DNA of 64,000 nt from Edaphochlamys debaryana (Eukaryota; Chlorophyta; Chlorophyceae; Chlamydomonadales). Each line of letters opens with the position of its first letter. Within the stretch, counting starts at the first letter, position 1. The position numbers were made by a program, and so were the translations under genes. The stretch lies in assembly GCA_016858145.1 (NCBI GenBank), contig JAEHOE010000091.1, positions 186,001 through 250,000 of the forward strand, written 5' to 3'. This document shows positions 11,881-23,100 of the stretch, one piece after another. Below the pieces are notes generated by a model. The model made no database searches, was not told the origin of the DNA, and saw nothing but the letters and a program-made list of their open reading frames with translations.

Positions 11881-12770
11881 GCCTCACGGGATCAAACGTG
11901 CCGTGCCGTGAAGTCCAGTAACCTGTACGACCCCTCCGTGGTGCGGCTTACCCCCTGCGTACCTGTCCCTTTGTTGCGTACGCTGCATGTGTCCTCCGGC
12001 TGCGAGCAGGTCCCTGCCCCCCGTGTCCCCGGCTTCCCTCGCGCCCCCGGGCCCTCCTCTCTCTGGGTGCATCTCCCCTGTCGTAGGACCGTCAGCGCCT
12101 TTCCGCCGCCGAGGAAGACGCGCGTGTATGCCCTCATACCGCCGCATGGGCATGCGCAGGCCTCACGGGATCAAACGTGCCGTGCCATATAGCCCGTAGC
12201 CTGTGCGGCTAATCCCGCCTGGGCGGGCGCACCTTACCCACCCCCCCTACCTTTCCCTTTGCTTCGTGTGCCCTCCGGCTCCGTGCAGGGCCCTGCCACC
12301 CGTGTCCCCGGCTCCGTGCGTGCAGGGCCCTGCCACCCAAATTCCCAGCTACCCTTGTCTCGCCCTGGCCCTCCTCTCCTCATTCTGGGGGTTTCTCCCC
12401 TGGCCCTAACCTGTGTGCTCCCTTGCCGCCGCCGAGGAACACACGCTTGTGTGCACTTTCACCAACGATATCGCCTGTGCGTGTGACGTGCAGCCCAGTA
12501 CCCTGTGCAGCCTCGCCCTGGTGCGGCCCCTCGGCCCCTCTCCCCCTCTCCCCTGGTTGCCCTAATTACCGTGTTCCCGGCTTCTTACAAACCCTCGATC
12601 CCTTTCTCTCGCCGGGCGTAGCTCCCCGACTTCCCGCCGTGTGCAGCTCTGCACCCTCGCCCCAGCCCGGGAACGCAGTTGTGCGCGCCTACCGACCGTT
12701 CGGCATGTGCAAGCCTGCGGGGCCTCATCGTGACATCCTTGCATCCAGTAGCCTATGCAACAACGTGATG
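11881..12770. repeat. Second degenerate tandem family, ~250-310 bp, three to four copies
   Basis: The words GCCTCACGGGATCAAACGTG and CCGTGCC open two copies at about 11881 and 12162. Less similar copies start near 12472 and 12717. Shared blocks include CTGTGCGGC, ACCTTTCCCTTTG, TCCTCCGGCT/CCTCCGGCTC, CCCGTGTCCCCGGC and GCCGCCGAGGAA. It directly follows the 295-bp family. It holds no recognisable gene. Confidence 0.65.
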
Positions 12771-13655
12771 CGTGGGGCCCGTGTATTGCGCTCCGCGCGG
12801 AGGAGGGTCGCAGGAGGGTCCCCCGGCCCATGTACCTCTCCCAACCACACATCCATCCCCTCCACGCCTGCACCTGACCAACGCCCCACCCAGGCTTTGT
12901 GCCCCGTGCTAGCATGTGCCTAGGGGCCCTGCTGGTGAATGGGGGCTCCCGTTGCGCCGCGGGTTCCCCGCTCTGCTATGTGCTCCCATAGCTGAAAGAG
13001 ACCATCTTGAAGGTATTGAGAAACACCGTTCGCGCAATCGTCGTCGGGCTTTCATGGACAGCTCGTCGCAAGGCCTTGGCCGCGACAGTGTTCTTCCAGC
13101 CTTGCTGTTATGAGTAGCACAAGGGGTAACTGCCGCCGATAGCTCACGCTGTCAAGTCGCGGAGGCTGAATCACGAGAGTGAAACAATATGTTGAAGCAA
13201 GAGCTCCCTGTGCTTGACGTTGACAGGGCAGCGCTGCAAGTGGTATTGCAGCTGCTGGGCAGAGGCGTCGCGCCCTGTCGCGATCCCAACCCCGATGGAT
13301 GGGTGGGCTGTTTTTCCGCACCGCGGCGAACAGTGGCCGGTCACTACATACACACGCATAAAGCAGACGGCAACATCACTCATGCGCTGTAGGAACCGTC
13401 CTGGGACTCAGTTGTCGACCTCTGCAACAGACCGAGTCAATCGGTTCTGCGCTTGTCTACCGCGCGTCAACACTTCCGCGCCCTCACGCAGTTGACATGG
13501 GCATAGCTTAGACTGTCCCAGCGTCAGCGAGGGCTTTCGTGAGCCGGAGCGACTCGCGGACCAGCAGCCCCGAGCATGCCAGCCATGCCGAGCGAGCTGG
13601 GCGCACGCCAGGACGCGATCACGCCCCAGCCCACGCCGATTTGATCACACATAAT
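12771..13655. other. No supported gene
   Basis: Nothing recognisable. Open frames are short and lack motifs. It separates the degenerate tandem families from the right arm of the inverted repeat. Confidence 0.45.
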
Positions 13656-13660
13656 GAGGG

Positions 13661-13960
13661 AGCTCTAAAGCAGCGAGTTTGGCTGCGTAATGCGAATGCG
13701 GACTGGTGGCCCGAAATCCGGGCACAGAGCCGGCTCCGATTCGGCACGCCAGCTCCGGCCCCTGCGCGTCCCAACAGCCCGCCCCCGCCGCCCTCTAGCC
13801 TTGGATAGTACTCAGGAGCCCTACAGCAGCGAGATAGGCAGCAAAACGCGAACGCGACTGGCGGCCCGAAATCCGGGCACAGAGCTGGCTCCGGTTCGGC
13901 ACGCCAGCTCCGGCCCCTACGCGCGCCGACAGCCTCTAGCTTCCCAGCAGTTGCACTGTA
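13661..13960 (+). repeat. ~150-bp tandem duplication beside the right inverted-repeat arm
   Basis: Two copies begin near 13661 and 13814 with GAG(G/C)(A/C)GC(T/C)CTA-AGCAGCGAG words, then GGC-GCGTAATGCGAATGCG or GGCAGCAAAACGCGAACGCG, then GCCCGAAATCCGGGCACAGA and the CTCCGGCCCCT block. The second copy runs into the right arm of the long inverted repeat, so the end of that element is partly duplicated here. Confidence 0.75.
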
Positions 13961-14222
13961 ATGTTCACCCTTCTATGCTTCCTATTTTATTGTGCTGGTT
14001 TTATGTGTCAGGGCTGGGTTTCGGGGCTGCCGGGGTGCCCTGCGCGAGGCGCGCGGCACCCCAGCAGCCCCGCCAGCAACGCTAGGGGTGCGTTGATGTT
14101 TCTTTACTCGATGTTTCTTTACATTCTCCTGAGTAAATGCTGCGTTGCTCTCTGCTGCCGTTCCTGGCAGTACTGCTTTCCTGCTTGCACTGCCTTGCGC
14201 CACCTGCTGCCTGCCTACCAGT
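13864..14222 (+). repeat. Right arm of the ~365-bp inverted repeat
   Basis: Near-perfect reverse complement of 3495-3862. The arms face each other across about 10 kb that contain the 90-bp array and both degenerate tandem families. It carries the same internal hairpin at about 14025-14075. Outside the arms the flanking sequences differ, so the similarity ends sharply. Confidence 0.8.
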
Positions 14223-15484
14223 ATGCTGCCATGCTGCCTCCATGCGGTCCATCCCTTGCGGGCCCCTGCGTGCGTTGCATGGCTCTCAGCCCTCTTTCCC
14301 GGCATTTTTCTCCGACCGGACTGTCACAGCTCCGAGCCCGGTGTTCGGGCCAGTTCATAACTCGCCCGCCCCTCCATGCCCGACCTGGGACCTGCCTGGG
14401 AGGGGTTGCGGGAGGCCATGTGCTCAAGCCAGTGAGACTCGCGCAAGAGAGAAATTGCAGAGAGAAGGCCAGCAGGCTGTGCGTGAAAGGCTGCCCTGGC
14501 AAGGGGGGGGGATAGGTAGGAACGAAACCCACAGCACAACCAAACACGGACACATGGGAACGGATCACGCAAGGGGGTGGGTGGGGGGTTGTGCTGTGGA
14601 GAGGGGGCCGTGCGTGGTGGAAGGGGGGCCTCGGAGTAGTGCCCGCACGCATCACGCCCCGAGGACACCGTAGGCCTCCTTGATTGCTGGCTCCGGCGGC
14701 GGCGGCGGGAGAAGCCGGACACCATGCCCCAAAACCCCTGGACCCCCCCGACCGACGACCGACCGACCCGTACAGTGTACGACACTGTCGTGCAAGCCTT
14801 CCTTTACTCCAATGTAATCCGTTCCTGCGTCTATATATGTGCTCCTTTCTGCGTGCTCTATTGCTGGGCGCACACGCCATGGTTGGCTGCCCAAGTTGGC
14901 CGGCAGCGATTCACTATGCCATGGACTCTGACCCGTCCATTGACCGTCAGCTCGGCACTGAGGGGCGATGCTATGACCGTGCTGGACCTATGATGCGCGG
15001 GGCGCAAGCTTGCGGGTGGTGGAGGACTTCGGGAGCACCGGGGTGACGGCTTGGGGTACCAACGTGTGCGTCGAAGGGTTGCCACGCGGACATGTCCCGA
15101 CCCGCGGGCACTGCTGGAAGGGGTTAAATGGCCCGCCATCATAAGGCCATGCCTGCTACACACTCAGGGCATGCTTTCCGATGCCGGAGAGTGCCCTGGG
15201 CCGCTGGAACAAAATCCAAGCGGCCCCTTTGACGAAACCCACCGGGCCCGGCGGGCGCTGATGACCCCGGGTCGCTCGCCTGTCGTTGTCCTGTTGCCAA
15301 GCAGTCCCTGGGGTGCGTAACCCCGTCTCGGTGACCCTCGGAGGGTCGCCGCAAGCCCAGGCCCCAGGCGAGGTACAGGGCCGCCGGGCGGCCCCGCCCC
15401 GTGGGTGGAACGAGCTTGCTGAGGTTGAAAGGCTAGGGCCCCTCTTGATGTTGCGCGCCTGGGTCCTGCTGCCCGCTGCCGTAC

Positions 15485-15604
15485 CGTCACGCTCTCGTCG
15501 TCGTACAGGTGCGCCGCCATGCTCAGCCGCCGCAGCCCCGTCAGGGCCCCGAACACCGCGGGGCGGTCCTCGGGGCACACGCCCACGCCCTGCCCCAGCT
15601 CCAG
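15485..15604 (-). CDS. Leucine-rich-repeat-like internal exon (partial gene)
   Basis: This 120-base segment reads as exactly 40 codons between a CAG acceptor (cag at 15605-15607) and a GTACGG donor. The peptide includes VFGALTGLRRLSMAAHLYDD, which fits a leucine-rich-repeat unit. A similar short motif (GVGACPDED versus GVGVCPEDR) recurs in the same strand near 15690, as if the exon start had been copied. I could not link it to further exons with matching phase, so it may be a remnant. The plus-strand leucine-rich gene at 40320-42467 has the same general style. No function is claimed. Confidence 0.35.
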
Positions 15605-15840
15605 CTGGCCAAAAGGGACAGGCGTGATGAGGCAAAGGATTGGCACAGGATTGGGGAAGTCGGTCAGGGAGCCTCCAGCAGGTCTTCGTCAGGGCACGCA
15701 CCCACGCCCAGTGGTGCCCGGCTGCCTAGCAAGTCATGTGCTGGAGCTGCATACGCCGTACAAGATTCAAAGGCCCACCGCCCCCCGACCGACAACCGAC
15801 CGAGAACTTTGCCCCCCAATAACATCGCCATGTAACCTCC

Positions 15841-15950
15841 GATTTTATTTCTGAGACCGGATTTGGGCTCCTCTCCGCAAGCACCATCCAGATGATGCAT
15901 GGTGTCGTTTTCGGACAGATCCGCCCCCCCCCTGGCCCTGGTGCCCCAAT
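15841..15950 (+). repeat. Dispersed repeat copy (pair with 43135)
   Basis: The words GGATTTGGGCTCCTCT, a GYGTGGTGT-like word and a run of C before CTGGC/CTGGCC are shared in the same order with 43135-43245. Both are preceded by a TTT-rich TTCTGA word. The pair is diverged; it may be an old non-autonomous element. Confidence 0.5.
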
Positions 15951-16586
15951 CTGGCGCACGCGCCCCTGCCCCCCGACCCCGGGCCACCAATGCTCTGACG
16001 GCTTGCTGCCAGGGCCACGGGAGCTAGCGGCGGTGGCGGCCAGGCCAGGCATGCAACTGGGTTTCGGCGGCCTCAGGGGCCCTTCCCCGTCACCCCCAGG
16101 CCCCAGCCCCTGTCCTCTCAGGAGAGACTTGCGCCATGTAGTGGAGTCAGGGGATGGAAGGGAAGCGGTTGCGGACTGCAGCAGGGCGCCACTTGTCGTC
16201 GCACCCCGCCCCACATGTGTGCCTCCACGTTTCACGCTGTGTTCACGCATCCGGGTGAGAGTCTGTACCCAGGCCACGTGGGGTCACTGCAGGCACTAGC
16301 GCCCAGCTCAAGTGAGTGAGTGCAGGCCGTCAATCAATGACCCGTCCAGGGCAGAGTCCCTCTGCACCGGTACCCGAACGCACTCCAGGCCTCGTGGGGC
16401 CCCTGCGAACACTAGCGCCCCGCGACGGTCTCGACGACAGGACGCGGGGGTTCTGGGGAAGGCGCGTGTGTTTCGCGGCCGTACGGCGAGCACGCGACAT
16501 GTCTTCACCTCCTCCCGCAAGCGTTTCCCACGTACACACCCGCGTGACGCTCTGCCCGCAGCCTGCTGTAGGAATCCTTAGGCAAG

Positions 16587-17875
16587 ATGGCCACTCAGCT
16601 GCTGGGGCGCGCGTTCGAGAAGTACTTTTACGATTTCAGCCTCTATGACACCACCTTCAAGCAGTACATCAAGAGCCGTGGCCAGTATGTTGCCCTGTGA
16701 GTTGACTGGGTCGCGAGCGCCTGGAGCGGACTCGAGAGCCGACATGGACCATCTGGCTTGCTGGCTTGTCCCTGGAAGGGCCTGTTGCGCTTCTTGTGAT
16801 CATGCATGCTATTGAGTCCTGACGCACTTTGGTCCCGTCCTACATTGCACCTGAGCAGGCGGCACGTTGCCTTCGTGATGGTGAGGGCGCTTCCACGAAA
16901 GCTGTGCCTCGGCTCGCGGGCATGGGCCGGTGCAGGTCTCGGATCACCCTGGGGTGCTTACGCTCCATGTTTGGCGCGCAGGTCGGCCTGAACCTGCTCA
17001 TCGACGTGAACTTCCCCTTCAACCCGCCCTTCCCGACCATCGGTAAGCGCATCTACCCACTGGCCTTGTGCATGGCGTGGTTTGAGCGGCTGGTCGCTGA
17101 CCGACCCATTCCCGACACCCCTCGCGCAGGCATGTGCCCATCTGGTAGGTCGAGCACTCTCGCGGACGCTCGTGAAGCCGGGGCTATTGCGGGCGCTCCA
17201 GGGGCTGGGGGGCGCACTGCCACGGCCGAGTCGTGGGGGCTCACGGTTCGCCCCCCCGTGTGCAGGCTGGAAGGGGACGTGGGTGTGCGAGACCGACAAG
17301 CACAAGGCGCTCGAGGTGGGGCTCGTGGGGCGGGAGGGGTCGCAATGATAGGGGGTTCCTTGTGGGTTGGAGGGCGCGGGGTGGCCGAAAGATTGCGGGC
17401 AGGGGTGGCTCGGGGTGGCAACAGTGGTCCGCGCGGGGGAGGGTTGGCTGCGCAGAGAGGCTGCGCGTCCCGGCACTGCTGTCGGGCCAGAAGCTCCGAG
17501 TCACTGAGGGCCCGAGCTGCGGCTGCACCCGAGTGCGCCGATGGGCTGCTAGCGGAAGCTGCCTGCGGCTGCCTGGCTAGTTCAGCGGGTCAGCTGCATG
17601 CCCCATCGCCTGAGAAGACCGAAGCGGCCGGGTGGTTCCAGCAAAAGCTCACCCAGCTCCGGCTGCATTGTTGACGCGGGCTGTGTATTTGCTTGCAACT
17701 GAAGGCAACTCGACACCCGCCCTCAGCTCTCGCCGGCAGTCCTTGCCCGCCCTAACCCGCTCCTATGGCTCCCCTTCTGTCACCCCGCTCTCGCCTCATC
17801 CCTCATCCGTCCCCCTCACCGCAGATGTACAAGGAGTGGAAGTACGGCAAAAAGGCCGTGGAGGCGCACCACTGA
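16587..17875 (+). CDS. Small single-span membrane protein, 102 aa, six exons
   Basis: Exons 16587-16696, 16859-16880, 16982-17042, 17130-17144, 17266-17315 and 17825-17875 join in frame at every GT-AG junction and end in TGA. Two exons are tiny (22 and 15 bp). The start ATG follows CAAG and begins MATQLLGRAFEKYFYDFSLY. The product is basic, with one likely membrane segment around residues 37-55 (RHVAFVMVGLNLLIDV), then a loop rich in Pro and Phe, a KGTWVCETDKHKALE stretch, and the C-terminal end YKEWKYGKKAVEAHH. Size and layout (short soluble N-terminus, one span, charged tail) resemble supernumerary subunits of mitochondrial respiratory complexes, but I do not recognise the family, so that is only a guess. 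The 15-bp exon (residues GMCPS) is the weakest part of the model; skipping it also keeps the frame. Confidence 0.6.
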
Positions 17876-20169
17876 GCGGCACCAGCGGCGGGAGCGGCCG
17901 GGGTTGCAGCGGCCGGGGCAATGGTGGAGGCAGTCGCGGCAGCGGCCCGAGGAGGGGCGGGGCCGGAGGCAGCAGAGGCAGCTGCGCCGGGGGCAGGGGC
18001 AGCAGCGGCGTGAGGAGGCGGGCCGCCGGGCAGCGGCAACGGTTGCGGCAGCCAGTGCGGCAGCGAGCTGAGGAATGGACGCGGCGCCGAGCGGCGGGGC
18101 GGGGCGGGCCGGGGCGGCAGCGGCCCGAGCGGAAGGGCGCCGCCTCAGGGGTAGGGGAAGGGCTCAGGCGCCTGGCTAGGCGGCGGCACGAGCCGGGCGT
18201 TGCAGACGAGCGCAGCCGCGGCTGCGGTCGCTGGAGCTCGGCCCGCGGCTCTCCGACCGGGCTTCCGCGCCTGCGCCGCCGCCCGTCCTGCGGGCGGTCG
18301 CCGGCCGGCGGCATTCGCTGCTGGCCGGCAGGCTGCCGCTTTGGCGCCCTGCCTTCAGCGGCAGGCGGGGCCGCGTTGCAGCTCTGAGCCGCTTCCGGGT
18401 GTGGCTCAGGCGCCGAGGCGAAGGCGTGCGCCGGAGCTGTGGCGGCATGCACCGCTCCCGCTGTCGGGACCAGCAGGCGGGGCGCCATCTCCCGCGGACC
18501 TGCTGCTGCTGTGGACTCAGGGTCGGACAGACTGTGGCGGGCTGCAGCTGCTGTCGGTGGGGTGACGCGCGGGCGGAGTGCGGCCGTGCGGTCTGCAGGC
18601 CCGCATGAGGCCGGTCGCGGCTTGGCTTATCTTTTCGAGGGCAGGGGCAGGGTGAGGGGAGGGGTCGCGAGGGTGCGTGGCGTCTCGGTTTAGTCTTTGT
18701 TGGCGTGGGGTCACGGACACGCAGAGTGGAGCCATGCGCATGGGCGTGTTGGGTGCCAGGCCCCTGGAGGGTTACACGAGCATGGTGCGTGTAAGCCAAA
18801 AATCGCTACTCGCGGTCCCCAAGGTACCTGCATGGCAAGAGCACGCATGACCCTTACCTGCACAGGGGCGCACCCACGAACTATGACTGTCTCTTGCATG
18901 TGAGCCCCACGCTGTTGCTCCAGCGCCTCGCCTGACGGACAGCCAAGCACCCTGGCTAGAAGGGTCCTGACGGAGCCACGTGCGCGGTACACGGGGGCTG
19001 CAACCCCCCTGCGAGGACAGAGCGCTGATGGGCCCTGGTAGCAGCGGTGCGCGCTGGCGTCGCGGTGCTTTGTCCCAAGTCAAGATAGTTACAGCACGGT
19101 TGGCGTGTGTGACCTTTGTCCGTCCTGCAAGCCATGTGCTCCGTGGGCACTTCGCCGCGCCCCGCTTCACCGAGGCCGAGTCCCACACAACCTGCTTGCG
19201 TCAACCTCGAGGCCCCCACCCTCCCCACCCCCACACACAACCAACGCGTTACGCTTCCTTGATGTCTTCTACCCCCCACCCCGAGGTTTGTACGCCATGC
19301 GGCCATGGTACAGGCAGAATCCGTGCGCACAAAGTGTGATACCCGCAACCCCATATGTACATCACGGCGTTACTGAGACAGGGCAATTTGCCGCAAACGA
19401 ATCCCCAGTCTGCCATCACTTAAGTGGAAACCCGCGTCTATTGCACGGCCCGGTTCGGGTCTCCCTGCATGCCTAGCTACTCCTGCATGACGAATGCATG
19501 CCATGCCAATGCTGCAGTGCCATGATCTATGATAGGAGGGTGGTGCTGTATGGGAGGGCCATATGCAGTAGTTTAGCGTTGTCCGCTCAACCTCTCCCGG
19601 CTTGGAACTGGTTGCTGTTAGAAATATCTCCAAGGATTTGTCTAGGAACTGTGTCAGCAGACCAGTGCTACGCACACGCATGCATGGCCCGAAGCCACCT
19701 GGAGGCGCACCCCCCCCTCCAAGGCAGCCCCAAGGCCACCAGGTCTATTTGAAGCCTGTGTTTGCTACAAATCAATGGGGGGACAGTAATGAAGAGTCAT
19801 GAATGTGACGATCTCACTAGTCTTTCACTTGCCGCACCGCGTTCCTAGGAGCGCGAGGCGCTGTCCTGCGTCCCCAGGGGGTCCCATGGGGGATGGGGCC
19901 CCAGGCGTCCCTGCCCTGCCCTCCAACGCGTCATGAGGGTGGGAGGGAGGGGCCTGCAACCCGAAACCTTGGGGCCCCGGCTCGGGCCCCGGGGCACCTC
20001 TTTATTCCGAAGGCACACCCAGGGCCTAGGGCTTCCCTGCGACCTACCCTCGGGCAGCCCCTGGGGCCCCGGGCCCCAAGGGATTCTCCCCAGGGCGCAG
20101 CAGTCCCCGGCGGCCCCAGGGCGCCCCCTACTATGCTTACCCCCCCCCCCCCCCCCAGGGCGTGCGGCT
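17876..20169. other. Intergenic; 3' flank of two convergent genes
   Basis: It begins with an extremely G- and C-rich stretch (17880-18490) that is probably 3' UTR of the small gene and downstream DNA, then ordinary sequence. The genes at each side point towards each other. No exon chain was found. A run of 16 or so C at about 20142 lies just beyond the stop of the minus-strand esterase. Confidence 0.45.
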
Positions 20170-23100
20170 TCAGCTGCAGATGGCGGCCACCGCCCGGGTC
20201 ATGAGCACGTGCCCCACAGAGCTCTTCCCTGAGGGGGGGGACGTGAGGAGAAGAGAGTAGGGGGGTAAGAGTAACTGGATGTTGAGGGGGGGGGAGGAGG
20301 AGAGGAGAGGTGCAGTCACAGCACATCCATGCATGCCCGACAGCCGCTCTCTCAGTCCAGAAGTCGGAAGTTTGCAACTCTTTCCTGATGCCTTCCCCAC
20401 TCGGGACCCCAGCCCCGGCACCGCCCCTGTACCCTAGCCCCTCAGCCTCCTAACCCCACTCTCACAAACCCCGTCACCCGCCGCCACGCACAGTAGTAGT
20501 GGGAGCTGTCCCAGGCCGACTCGGGCAGGCCCTCGCTGGGCCCCCACAGGTCCAGCACGGGCAGGCCCAGCTCGGAGGCCACCTGCAGCAGCCGGGCAGC
20601 CCTTGGTCACGGCAGTACGGCAGTACGACACGGTCGGGAGGTGAAGGGTGCAGGCGTGGTGGCGGGCTTGCCGCACCCGCATCCCCGCCCCCTGAGCCCC
20701 ATGCACGCAACCCAAGGATCACATCGAACAGCAGCGCCCAAGGCCCCGCCCTGAGTCCCGACCCACGGCTGCGCCATGCAGACTATGGCATGCATAGTGC
20801 TGGCAACGGGATATGGCCCTGCCTGTCAACCCAAGCTTCTCAGCGCACGGCCCCCAACCCCCCCTCACCCGCCCTCTGCCCCCCTCGCCCCCACCCCCAC
20901 CCACCCGCAGCGCCTCGAAGTTGTACTGCTCCAGGATGGGCTCCGTGCGCCTTGGGGGCGGGTGCACGAGAAGGGATAGGGGGGCGTGTGGGGGGGGGGG
21001 GGCGCGTGGTGGTTGAGTGGGTGCACGACGAGCCCAGTGCCGCGCGCCCCTTCCCTGACAAGACTACTGAGGTGCATGCCGGTGAAGGGCATGATTGCGG
21101 TACTGGTCTTGTATGTGGTGCGGGTCGACATCCGCGCTCCTGGGGCGGGTGGCCGGCACTGTCGTGCCCCCATCCGCCTCCAAGCACCCCGGCCCCGCAC
21201 CCTGTCCCACCAGTCCTGCGTCTGCGCCGCCTGCCGCCGCCACTGCAGCGGCTGAGCCACCGTCAGCGCCAGCACCACCCGGGCGCTGCCGGCGGTCTGC
21301 CGGGGTCCGGGGGCGGGATGGGGTGGGGAAGGGGGGAGAGTGAAGGAGGGCGGGGGTCACCGGATCAGGGAGGGGAAGGCGGCTGGGGGCAGCACGAGGG
21401 TGCACGCATGCGCCTGGTGGGCCCACGCCAGCCCAACCCCGGAAGGCCCGAGCGGGCCCGAGTCAGGCCCCGGCCAGTCCCGCGTACGTGCAGCGCCTCC
21501 AGCGGTTGGAGCCAGGCCTTGAGCCGCTCGCCGTAGTCCTTGGGGTTGCGGGGCCTCCCATTGGTCTGGAGGGGAGGGCCAAGAACAGGGGTGCTTCACA
21601 CGGGTACACCGCCGGGAAGGGTGAGGTCATCGTCGGCATGTCTGTGTGTTCAGCTGCGATGCAGCCGGCGGGCTGTTTGTGCACCATGGGTGGCGGGGCG
21701 GGGCGGGGCAGATCCTGCCAGCGGGCATGAGGATCAGGGCGCCAGGGCACCGGGGATCCCAGCCCCGCCTCCCCCGTCCTGCACGGACCCCACGCCCCAC
21801 GCCCCAATCCACCTCGCTCCCCCCACACGCCCCTGACCCAGTGTTGCTATATAGTTACAAAGTTACGGAAATGTTACGGACGCTGGAACATTCCGGCCGT
21901 TATGGCCGAAAAGTTCTGGTAGAATGTAACATTTCCACCCCAAATGACGCAAAAGTTCTGCCCGCCGTGGAACATTTTGCCTCCGCAAGGCCCAAACGTT
22001 CTGGCCCAGGGCCCGTGACTTGGCAGTGTGGGATGCTATGCGGGGTGTAGGAGGCCAAGCGAGGGCCTGCCAGGGGTGGGCAGCTGAGGTGACGGGGCGC
22101 AGGGGGGGCGGGAGGGGCAGGTGTGACCAGGGCCCCACCACCGCCGCATCGAAACTCTCTGGGGGTCCGCAGGAAGGTGTTCTGGCCGTAACATTTTGAC
22201 CCCTAGCGGCGAGAAAGTTCTGTCCGCCACGTAACATTCTTGCCCAGCCGGCCAGGAAAGTTCTGGGATTTCAGAAACCTTCGCCACGGAAGATAGCAAC
22301 ACTGCCCTGACCCACCTGGAAGGACGCGGGCCAATGGCCGTTATTAACGATGGTGACACTGCGGTGTTGGGAGACAGCGCAGTAGGTAGCTGGGGCTTCA
22401 GCGGGAGGGGATACGGGACGGTGCACAACCCTCAAGACGCCTCTACCCCAGGTCCGTTCTTCCGTGTCCCCTTTCTCTCATCAGTCACACCTGCAGTTCT
22501 CTACGCCGGCGGTGAGGTTCCTGTCGGCCCTGGGGGGCAGAAGGCAGGGATCCGAACAGGGGCGTCAGCACTGGAGGGTTCACCCGTGAGGGAGTGCTTC
22601 GGGGCTTGGAGCTTGGGCCCCAGCAGAGGCCGTCCCGGGGGTCTTGCACGAGCAGCCCTTCGCACATGTGACCCCGACCCCCTACCCCCAGCCCTGTTCC
22701 CTCCCCCCCCGCCCCCCACCTGCCCTCCAACCCACCAGGGGTCCGACAGGTAGGCCACAAAGTCGCTGACGGGTGCGTCCTTGTCCCACCCCCGGCAGTC
22801 GTGCAGGGCGGGGTCCGCGAAGCCCGTGGCCCAGCCGTGCAGCGCCCAGGCCAGGTAGCGGCTGTGGGAGTCGCCGCGGAGGCAGAGGCGGCGACGGCTG
22901 GGGCCCACGCCCAGGCGCGCTGGGAGGGATGGAGGTAGGGATAGGGGTGGGAGGTGAGGGGGTGCGTGTGGGGGAAGGAGTGGGGATGGCTTAGGGGCGG
23001 GGGCGGGGAAGAGACGAGCGGAAGCAGGGGTGGCAGGCAGCAACCCACGCTACGGTTTATTGCTCAATGAGGAATGAGCCCACACCCATTCTCACCCAGG

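Larger units (their letters stand above)
14223..16586. other. Mostly gene-free; holds one LRR-like exon and a dispersed repeat
   Basis: Apart from the minus-strand exon at 15485-15604 and a dispersed repeat at about 15841-15950, no gene was recognised. The last few hundred bases would include the promoter and 5' UTR of the gene starting at 16587; no TATA box is evident. Confidence 0.4.
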
